Below, one piece after another: positions 51,586-60,777 of a stretch of DNA of 64,000 bases. The notes under the pieces were generated by a model. That model ran no database searches. It saw only the letters and a program-made list of their open reading frames with translations, and was not told the DNA's origin. How positions within the stretch are numbered: the stretch's first letter is position 1; each line of letters starts with the position of its first letter. The position numbers and the translations under genes were made by a program. The stretch is taken from the NCBI RefSeq assembly GCF_003324565.1, contig NZ_QOLA01000004.1, positions 409,733 through 473,732 on the forward strand, in the 5' to 3' direction. This DNA is from Streptomyces sp. SDr-06. Its GTDB lineage: Bacteria > Actinomycetota > Actinomycetes > Streptomycetales > Streptomycetaceae.

Positions 51586-53145
51586 TCAACTCCGGCCGCT
51601 GTCCAGGGCTTTGCGCGTGATCTGGGGGAGCGCGGCGGGAGCCTGCTCGATCCGGAGCGCCAACGCCGGGCAGCGGCGCACCGCTCGCTGCGCGCGCCCC
51701 CGCAGATGCATCGGCACCGTGGCGTCCGCGACGAGCGGATAGCCATCCGGGCCGAGGCTGATCAGCTCCGGCACGATGTCCGCGCAGAGCCCGTGGCCCT
51801 CGCACAGCGTCCAGTCGACCAGCACCTTCTCGCCGCTCGGGACGCCCTCCTCCTGATAGCCGGGTCCCGGCAGCGGCAGCACGCCCGCCGTCGGCCGGCC
51901 GCAGCCCCCGGCCAGCACATGCGCCGCCAGATCGTCCGTGAACGCCGCCAGCGTCGAGGCGAGGAACCGCGCCGAGCCGTCCGGATGCTTGCAGGCACCG
52001 CGGCCCTTGACGGCCTGCGTCACCGCGCGCAGCGCCTCCAGGGCGGCCGGGCCCCCACCGTGCAGCAGGTCGGCGAGCCCGCCCGCCGCCGCCGGCAGGC
52101 CCAGTCGGCACGGGCCGCACTGGCCCGCCGTCTCGGCCGCCAGCCAGTTGGCGACCCGGAGCGCCTCCCCGAGCGCGCAGGTCCCCGGCCCGATCGGCAG
52201 GATCGCGCCCGCCCCCAGCGCGCCGCCGAGCGCCGAGAGCGAGGCCCGCGAGACGGCCGCGTCGTGAGCGGCCACCGAATTCAGCCAGCTGCCGTGATAG
52301 CCGCCGGTCAGCACGCCCTGGGGCAGCGACGGCGCCCCCGCCAGCTGCAGGACGTAGCGCAGCGGCACCCCGGTCGGGACCTCGACGACCATCGGCCGGG
52401 CGACCGCCCCGGACAGGGTGAGCAGGACGGTGCCGGGCTCGGCCGGCTCGCCGGTGTTGCAGAAGCGGCGCGGGCCCAGCCGGGCGGCCACGGCGAGCTG
52501 GGCGAAGGTCTCGGCGTTGGAGAGCAGCGTCGGGGCGCCGCCGACCCCCGACTCGGCGGCCCGCTCGCGGCGCCCCGGCGGCAGGGCGGGGCCGCCGTCG
52601 ATCGCCCGGATCACCGCGGAGGCCTCGCCGGACACCATCCGCTCGGGGGTGCGCACCACCCGGGCGCGCAGCGCGGAGCTCCGCTTGTCGGTGAGGCCGC
52701 GCTCGGCGAAGGCGGCCCGCATGGACGCCTCCGTGGAATCACGCGTCACGGCGACGACCAGGGTGCGCGCGCCGAGCGCCTCGGCGGCCAGCAGCGCGCC
52801 GTCCAGGACGAGATGGGGGGCCCGGCAGACCAGGACGGTGTCCTTGCGGCAGGCGGGCTCGCCCTCGCTCGCGTTGACGACGACGACCGGGCGTATCCCG
52901 CGCCGGATCGCGGCGGAGGCGACCGCGCGGAGTTTGCGGCCGAAGGGGAAGCCCGCGCCGCCGCGGCCGGTGAGGGCGATGTCGTCGCAGAGCTGGGCCA
53001 GGCGTTCGCCGTCGACCGGCTTCAGGGGGCCGTGCACCTTGAGGTGCATCGGCAGGGCCAGCCGCTCGACGAGGTCGAAACCGGCGGTCAGATGGGGCAG
53101 GCCGACGACGCGGACCTCGGGGACATCGGGGAGGGGCGTGTTCAT
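51586..53145 (-). CDS. NuoF-like flavoprotein with C-terminal ferredoxin domain
   Basis: Predicted NAD(P)H-oxidising subunit of a stand-alone electron-transfer system. GRGGAGFPFGRKL is the FMN/NADH motif, and NASEGEPACRKD replaces the usual NADEGEPGTFKD. A SLBB-like segment comes next. The N3 iron-sulphur motif reads TAGQCGPCRLG with a later GACKHP, so the first of four ligand Cys has become Ala. The last ~75 residues are a [3Fe-4S]-type ferredoxin (CEGHGLCADIVPEL...CPALAL). ATG 53145 has AGGAG 7 nt upstream, giving 519 residues. It follows the diheme membrane gene by 28 bp, so the two probably form one complex. Confidence 0.85.
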   Translation of the reverse strand: MNTPLPDVPEVRVVGLPHLTAGFDLVERLALPMHLKVHGPLKPVDGERLAQLCDDIALTGRGGAGFPFGRKLRAVASAAIRRGIRPVVVVNASEGEPACRKDTVLVCRAPHLVLDGALLAAEALGARTLVVAVTRDSTEASMRAAFAERGLTDKRSSALRARVVRTPERMVSGEASAVIRAIDGGPALPPGRRERAAESGVGGAPTLLSNAETFAQLAVAARLGPRRFCNTGEPAEPGTVLLTLSGAVARPMVVEVPTGVPLRYVLQLAGAPSLPQGVLTGGYHGSWLNSVAAHDAAVSRASLSALGGALGAGAILPIGPGTCALGEALRVANWLAAETAGQCGPCRLGLPAAAGGLADLLHGGGPAALEALRAVTQAVKGRGACKHPDGSARFLASTLAAFTDDLAAHVLAGGCGRPTAGVLPLPGPGYQEEGVPSGEKVLVDWTLCEGHGLCADIVPELISLGPDGYPLVADATVPMHLRGRAQRAVRRCPALALRIEQAPAALPQITRKALDSGRS

Positions 53146-53173
53146 GGTCGTACTCCTGCTGTCGCGGGCACCG

Positions 53174-54304
53174 TCACGGGCGTTCTCCGGAGGCGGAGCC
53201 CGGCTGGGAGGGCCAGGGCTCGCCGGCGGCCGGCGGCTGGTAGGGGGCGGTCGGCGCGGGGGCCCGCAGAGACTCGGGCGGGCGCGGCGAGGGCGCGGGC
53301 CACCGGGGGGCCGGGGGAGTGGGCGGGGCCAGCGAGACCGCACGGTAGGCCGCCGAGATGCCCGCGTCGCCGCGGACCTCCCGCTCGGGGGCGGGGCGGT
53401 AGCGGGGCAGCGCCTCGTGCGGGGGCTCGTACAGGGCGTGGCTCTCCCGGAACTGCCGCGCCGCGTCGGGGGGTTCGGACGAGACCTCATAAGACGAGAC
53501 CTCATAAGAGGGCGGCGCCTCGTACGCCTCGTAGGAGGGCGGCTCGGCCGGGCGCGGCGGCACGGCCGGTTCGGCGGGCTCGCTCTCCGGGCCCGGCCTC
53601 AGCGCCGCGAACCGGTCGGTGATCCTGCGCTTCACCGGCCGGGGCAGCGCGCGTACGGCCAGCGCGCTCGCCACTCCCGCCAGACTCAGGGCGTACATCG
53701 CGACCACCCACCCGGCCGGCGGCCGCCCCGCGTACAGGCCGTGGACCAGGGCCGAGCACCAGGCCGGATAGGCGAGCATGTGCACCGCCCGCCAGCGGGC
53801 CGCGATCCGGCCCGGGGTGGCGAACGCGCTGCGCATCGCGCCCGTGACGGCTGTCAGGACCATCAGGATCGCGGCGAGCGAGCCGAAGCCGATCAGGCCG
53901 GACGCTCCGGTGACGCCGAGCCCGAACGGGACCACCGCGCCGAGCAGGCCGACATGGCCGAGCGCGATCTTGACGGTGACGTGCAGCAGCAGGAACCCGA
54001 TCGAGGCGACGGCGGTCGCCCGGTGCACGGCCTGCGCCATGAGGCGGTGACGCGGGGTGAGGAACAGCCGGTCCGTGGCGAGCAGGCCCCAGGCCACGGA
54101 CGCGGTGAGCGAGACCAGCGACAGGACGCCGGCGGTGAAGTCCAGTGCGGCGCGCAGTCCTGCGGGGGAGAGGAGCGCCAGCGGCGGTATGAGCAGGGCG
54201 ACGACGCCCAGCGCGGCCGCGGAGAGCCCGCCCTTGCGGGCCGGGCGGCCCCGCGCCGGAGCCCGGCGCGGGCGGTGCGGGGTGAACGGATGGCGAGGTT
54301 TCAT
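53174..54304 (-). CDS. Diheme cytochrome-b-type membrane protein (ferric-reductase-like)
   Basis: The 376 residues hold about six helices in the first 235. Two helices each carry a His pair 13-14 residues apart (HRATAVASIGFLLLH and HMLAYPAWCSALVH), the bis-heme pattern of ferric-reductase/NOX-like domains. The last ~140 residues are a Pro/Glu/Tyr-rich cytoplasmic tail with YEVSSYEVSS, produced by a 15-bp tandem repeat. ATG 54304 starts MKPRHPFTPHRPRR. Its partner is the NuoF-like flavoprotein downstream. A role in moving electrons across or into the membrane is inferred. Confidence 0.82.
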   Translation of the reverse strand: MKPRHPFTPHRPRRAPARGRPARKGGLSAAALGVVALLIPPLALLSPAGLRAALDFTAGVLSLVSLTASVAWGLLATDRLFLTPRHRLMAQAVHRATAVASIGFLLLHVTVKIALGHVGLLGAVVPFGLGVTGASGLIGFGSLAAILMVLTAVTGAMRSAFATPGRIAARWRAVHMLAYPAWCSALVHGLYAGRPPAGWVVAMYALSLAGVASALAVRALPRPVKRRITDRFAALRPGPESEPAEPAVPPRPAEPPSYEAYEAPPSYEVSSYEVSSEPPDAARQFRESHALYEPPHEALPRYRPAPEREVRGDAGISAAYRAVSLAPPTPPAPRWPAPSPRPPESLRAPAPTAPYQPPAAGEPWPSQPGSASGERP

Positions 54305-54364
54305 GTGGGGCGACTCCGAGTGGTTCGGCAAAGCGGTCCCGTGGCGGCATGCTAGGTCGCCCCA

Positions 54365-54376
54365 TACCGGCCGGTA
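54365..54376. promoter_or_regulatory. 12-bp perfect palindrome (possible operator)
   Basis: TACCGGCCGGTA lies between the diheme gene and the leuS leader, upstream of both. The diheme gene may start from TAGCAT just downstream on the minus strand. Confidence 0.35.
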
Positions 54377-54497
54377 CGGGGTTTGAGCGGTTGCCCCAGA
54401 AGAGGGCGGTACGCGGAGTAACCTCGCCCCCGGCACCCCAAGGGTGGGCGGCGGCACCCCCACGGGGTACTCGGTGCGGGCGTTGCGGGGCCTGCGG

Positions 54498-54503
54498 TAC
54501 CCT
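54498..54503 (+). promoter_or_regulatory. -10 box of the leuS leader transcript
   Basis: TACCCT ends exactly 6 nt before the leader-peptide ATG, so the leader peptide itself should be translated leaderless. Confidence 0.55.
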
Positions 54504-54509
54504 GACGCC

Positions 54510-54548
54510 ATGCGTGCCGTACGCCTTCTGCTTAGCGAGCCGCGCTGA
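54510..54548 (+). CDS. leuS leader peptide MRAVRLLLSEPR
   Basis: Twelve codons with three adjacent Leu codons, CTT CTG CTT. CTT is rare in such GC-rich genomes, so ribosomes should stall here when charged tRNA-Leu is short. It is followed by competing hairpins and a U-run terminator before leuS, which is the layout of ribosome-mediated attenuation. Confidence 0.85.
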   Translation: MRAVRLLLSEPR

Positions 54549-54617
54549 ACACTCCCGACCGATGAAGAGATCCGGTCGGACTCGGCGCGGCGCCCCCTCC
54601 TGTGCGAGGGGTTTTTT
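54549..54617 (+). promoter_or_regulatory. leuS transcription attenuator
   Basis: CCGACCG/CGGTCGG form a first hairpin (about 54555-54580). GCCGCGC in the leader-peptide end can pair instead with GCGCGGC near 54585-54592. CCCCTC (54594-54599) pairs with GAGGGG (54606-54611) and six Ts follow (54612-54617), a rare canonical intrinsic terminator in this window. Stalling at the Leu codons should shift the pairing and allow read-through. Confidence 0.8.
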
Positions 54618-54695
54618 CGTTTGGCGATTCGATGACGGATCGACGGGCGAACGCTCGAACCCGCTGGCAGAGACGATCGATGGAGCTTTGAGGAC

Positions 54696-57569
<2,874 letters not shown>

Positions 57570-57599
57570 AGCGGAAACGGCACTGGGGGCTTTCCCCTA

Positions 57600-57640
57600 C
57601 GGGCAGGTTGGGGGTTTCGAGGGAACCCACGGCCTGCCCG
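57600..57640 (+). terminator. Terminator after leuS
   Basis: CGGGCAGG/CCTGCCCG forms the outer stem and GGGTT/AACCC an inner stem. Confidence 0.75.
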
Positions 57641-57688
57641 TTCCGTTTACGGTGGAGGGGACGATGCCGACCGACCGAGGGGACGTTC

Positions 57689-58441
57689 ATGGAAGCCGCG
57701 ATCCTGATCATGGCGCTGCTGTTCGTCGCCTTCGTGGTGCTCGGCGTGTACGTGACGGTCAAGGTGGTCGGCGCCGCCAAGCGCGGAGTGGAGCGCACGG
57801 TCACACAGGCCCGCAGGACCGTCGAGGACACCACGCTGCGCGCCAAGAGCGTGGGCCAGCCGGGCGTCGCGGGCCAGCTCGCCCAGCTGCGGCTTTCCCT
57901 GCGCACCTCGATGCGGGCCACGCAGGAAGCGCTGCACGCGCGCCTCGCGGAGGACGAGTCGCTGAAGGAGTCCCTCGCCCTGTTCGAGCGGCTCAGCGGG
58001 CACGGCCACGAACTGGACGACGAGCTGAGGCGCCTGGAGCGGGAGCCCGACAAGCGCAAGATCGCCGACCGGATGCCGGAGCTGCGCGAGCGCACCGAGC
58101 GCATCACGCACTCCGCGGACTCGCTGCGCTGGGCGGCGCGGGACCGCGCCCGCCAGTTCGCCGACGACGACCTCGCCTCGCTCAGCGAGCAGATCGAGAT
58201 GGAGTCCGGCGCGCTGCGGGACTGGGCGACGAAGGGGCCGACGACGGGCGAGCCCGCGTCCTGGGGCGACCTTGCGGAGGACCCGGCGTCCCCACGGAGC
58301 GGCCCGAAGCCCTCGGCGCCGGAAGCGGCCTCGCGGCCCCGGTCCGAGCCGCCGGCCCAGCCATCCCGGGCCATAGGCTCCGCCGAGTCGCCGGTGACGT
58401 ACCCGTGGCAGAAGACGCCGCGCCCCGAAGCAACGAGCTGA
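57689..58441 (+). CDS. Membrane-anchored coiled-coil protein
   Basis: No named family. One N-terminal helix (AAILIMALLFVAFVVLGVYVTV, about residues 3-24) is followed by ~160 residues of charged heptad-like helix (RGVERTVTQARRTVEDTTLR, LAEDESLKESLALFERLSG, ELDDELRRLEREPDKRK) and a disordered Pro/Ser tail. ATG 57689 has GAGGGG 8 nt upstream, giving 250 residues. The topology (short N-out or N-in, long cytoplasmic coil) resembles membrane-tethered scaffold proteins. It lies alone between leuS and degV. Confidence 0.7.
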   Translation: MEAAILIMALLFVAFVVLGVYVTVKVVGAAKRGVERTVTQARRTVEDTTLRAKSVGQPGVAGQLAQLRLSLRTSMRATQEALHARLAEDESLKESLALFERLSGHGHELDDELRRLEREPDKRKIADRMPELRERTERITHSADSLRWAARDRARQFADDDLASLSEQIEMESGALRDWATKGPTTGEPASWGDLAEDPASPRSGPKPSAPEAASRPRSEPPAQPSRAIGSAESPVTYPWQKTPRPEATS

Positions 58442-58542
58442 GTCGGCGAACACCAGGTCAAAGCGGTGGAACAGGGCGCCCCCGGCTGACCCGAACTGAT
58501 CATTCCACCGGGGCCGGACTGCCGCCCGGCGTTCTTGGCGGG

Positions 58543-58548
58543 TAACCT
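58543..58548 (+). promoter_or_regulatory. -10 box of a leaderless promoter
   Basis: TAACCT lies 7 nt before ATG 58556 of the degV-family gene. Confidence 0.5.
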
Positions 58549-58555
58549 CCCGCTC

Positions 58556-59401
58556 ATGTCCCGCCATGTCGCGATCGTCACCGATTCAACGGCCTATCTG
58601 CCGCCGCAGACGATGGAGCGGCACAGCATCACCGCAGTGCCGCTGACCGTCGTCCTGGGCGACCAGGCGCTGGAGGAGGGCACGGACATCTCGGCCCGCT
58701 CGCTGGCACTGGCCCTGCAGAAGCGACGCCCCGTCACCACTTCCCGGCCCAGCCCCGAGGTATTCGCGGCCGCCTACCGGAAGGTCGCGGAAGCGGGGGC
58801 CGCCGGAATCGTCTCCCTGCATCTGTCGGCCGAGCTCTCCGGCACCTACGACGCCGCCGTCCTCGCCGCCAAGGACGCCCCGGTGCCGGTGCGGGTGGTA
58901 GACACCGGCATGGTCGCGATGGCGCTCGGCTTCTGCGCAGTGGCCGCGGCTCAGGTCGCCGACGCCGGGGGCACCCTGGACGAGGCGGTGGCAGCAGCGG
59001 AGAAGCGTGCCGGAGAGACCTCCGCCTTCTTCTACGTCGACACCCTGGACTATCTGCGCCGCGGCGGCCGGATCGGCGCCGCGCAGGCACTGCTCGGCTC
59101 GGCCTTGGCCGTCAAGCCCCTGCTCCAGCTCGACGGCGGCCGGATCGACATGCTGGAGAAGGTGCGCACCGCCTCCCGGGCCATCGCCCGGCTCGAGGAG
59201 ATCGTGGCCGACCGGGCCGGGAGCAGCCCGGTCGACATCGCGGTGCACCATCTCGCCGCGCCGGAACGTGCCGCAGCCCTCGCCGATCGGCTGCGGGCCA
59301 GGGTGCCGGGCCTGGTCGACCTGTACACCAGCGAGGTCGGAGCGGTGATCGGCGCCCACACCGGTCCGGGACTGCTGGGCGCCATCGTTTCGCCGCGCTG
59401 A
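58556..59401 (+). CDS. DegV family protein (fatty-acid binding)
   Basis: 281 residues with VAIVTDSTAYLPPQT, TSRPSPEVFAAAYRKV, IVSLHLSAELSGTYDAAVLAAK, DTGMVAMALGF, YFYVDTLDYLRRGGRIG-like sequence (FFYVDTLDYLRRGGRIG) and GAVIGAHTGPGLLGAIV, all DegV hallmarks. The family binds a fatty acid between two domains and can act with a fatty-acid kinase (FakA); no fakA is in view. ATG 58556 is chosen over 58535 because it gives the family N-terminus and has a -10 box 7 nt upstream. Confidence 0.92.
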   Translation: MSRHVAIVTDSTAYLPPQTMERHSITAVPLTVVLGDQALEEGTDISARSLALALQKRRPVTTSRPSPEVFAAAYRKVAEAGAAGIVSLHLSAELSGTYDAAVLAAKDAPVPVRVVDTGMVAMALGFCAVAAAQVADAGGTLDEAVAAAEKRAGETSAFFYVDTLDYLRRGGRIGAAQALLGSALAVKPLLQLDGGRIDMLEKVRTASRAIARLEEIVADRAGSSPVDIAVHHLAAPERAAALADRLRARVPGLVDLYTSEVGAVIGAHTGPGLLGAIVSPR

Positions 59402-59540
59402 GGAGCTGGGGGAGGAACGACGGCAGGGGCCATCGCGTCGGCGCGTGGCGGGCCCGGCCGTTGGACAACCCGTGCTGGGGCTACGGCGGGGCCCCGACCC
59501 GGCGAGCTGCCCGCTCCAACCCCTCGTGTGGGTGACGGAG

Positions 59541-59549
59541 TTATCCACA
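59541..59549 (+). promoter_or_regulatory. DnaA-box-like sequence
   Basis: TTATCCACA lies 79 bp upstream of the comEA start. The surrounding AGTTATCCACA also matches, inverted, the site at 45375. Confidence 0.3.
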
Positions 59550-59619
59550 ACTGCCGCGCTTTCCACGGGAATTGATGGCGCTCGGCGAGATCGGGCGGGG
59601 GTGCCTAACGTCTCGTGAC

Positions 59620-60777
59620 ATGGCAATCCGATCACGACGCACCCCCACGAGTGGACCGGGCCGGGCCCCCGGCTCGGACGGCCGGGCCCGAGCGGGCCGA
59701 GCCCGCGGCCGCCTTGACCAGGTCCCGGCCTCCGGCTCGGCCGCGCGCAGCCGCGGGGACGCGCTGTTCCTCCCGCCGCCACCGGGCATGGCGGCCCCAC
59801 CCCATGAACCCGTCGCCGCGACGGTACGAGCGCTCGGGCAGTCGGCACTGGCACCCCCTGGGGAGCCCGAGCGCGCGGTCGCGGCGACCCCGGCCGCACC
59901 GAAGGAGTTCCGCGGCTCCACCGCTGCCGCCCCACGGGCCACCTTCGTCAGCCCGGCCGCATCGGCCGGACCCGGTCGTCCCACTGTCGAGCCGCGCCCT
60001 GTGGTCACCGCGCAGCCCAGTTCCTTGGACGGGGCGGGGCCGGGCGTTCGTGAGCGGACCTGGGCGGCGGTGCGCGAGCGGTTGCCCTTGTGGGCGCAGA
60101 CGAGGTTCGGCCTCGCGCCGCGCAGCCTGGCCGCGCTGTGCGTGGTCCTGGTGGTCGCTGCGGGGTTCGCCGTGCACCACTTCTGGGCGGGGCGCCCGCA
60201 ATCCGTACGCGCCCCGGAGCTGGTCGACGGACCAGCGCCACCGTTCCCCGGCGCGAAGAACGCGAAGGGTGCGGGCCACGGCCCGGGGCGCGGCGCGAGT
60301 GGCGAACCCACGCCCCAGCCGGTGGCGAACGCGGCGCCCTCGCTGACGAGCGTGCTCGTGGTGGACGTCGGCGGCAAGGTGCAAAGGCCCGGGGTCTACC
60401 GGCTGCCCGCAGGATCACGGGTGGCCGACGCCCTGACCGCGGCGGGCGGGGTGCGCGACGGCGCGGACCTGACCGGCCTCAACCGGGCGCGGCTGCTCAC
60501 GGACGGCGAGCAGGTGCTGGCCGCAGTGGCGGGCGCGGCGCCCGCGGGGCCCGGCGCGGGCGGTGGCACCCCCGGCACGCCGAGCGGGCCCGTCAGCCTC
60601 AACTCCGCCTCGGTGGAGCAGCTGGACGGGCTGCCCGGCGTCGGGCCGGTCCTCGCACAGCACATCGTGGACTACCGCACCCAGCACGGGGGCTTCCGCT
60701 CGGTCGACGAACTGCGGGAGGTCAACGGGATCGGTGAGCGCAGGTTCAACGACCTGCAACCGCTGGTGCGGCTGTGA
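59620..60777 (+). CDS. comEA: ComEA-like DNA-binding membrane protein
   Basis: 385 residues. A disordered Pro/Ala/Arg-rich cytoplasmic region of about 160 residues is unusually long. It is followed by one helix (LAALCVVLVVAAGFAVHHFW), a linker, a SLBB domain (VLVVDVGGKVQRPGVYRLPAGSRVADALTAAGG) and a C-terminal helix-hairpin-helix (SLNSASVEQLDGLPGVGPVLAQHIVDYR, VNGIGERRFNDLQPLV). In competent bacteria ComEA receives double-stranded DNA outside the membrane. Streptomyces is not known to be naturally transformable, so the role here is open. ATG 59620 has TAACGT 8 nt upstream. Its stop overlaps the comEC GTG (GTGA). Confidence 0.92.
   Translation: MAIRSRRTPTSGPGRAPGSDGRARAGRARGRLDQVPASGSAARSRGDALFLPPPPGMAAPPHEPVAATVRALGQSALAPPGEPERAVAATPAAPKEFRGSTAAAPRATFVSPAASAGPGRPTVEPRPVVTAQPSSLDGAGPGVRERTWAAVRERLPLWAQTRFGLAPRSLAALCVVLVVAAGFAVHHFWAGRPQSVRAPELVDGPAPPFPGAKNAKGAGHGPGRGASGEPTPQPVANAAPSLTSVLVVDVGGKVQRPGVYRLPAGSRVADALTAAGGVRDGADLTGLNRARLLTDGEQVLAAVAGAAPAGPGAGGGTPGTPSGPVSLNSASVEQLDGLPGVGPVLAQHIVDYRTQHGGFRSVDELREVNGIGERRFNDLQPLVRL

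Noticed and set aside
53464..53515. 15-bp tandem repeat ACGAGACCTCATAAG as an independent element
   Set aside because: Only two copies, in frame, encoding YEVSSYEVSS in the disordered tail of the diheme protein; it is simple coding slippage.
54510..54617. T-box riboswitch for leuS
   Set aside because: No T-box sequence (TGGNACCGCG-like) or specifier loop is seen. The short Leu-rich peptide with a terminator points to ribosome-mediated attenuation.
59541..59549. DnaA boxes as part of a replication origin
   Set aside because: Only single boxes, no cluster, no dnaA/dnaN/gyrB genes and no AT-rich unwinding region.
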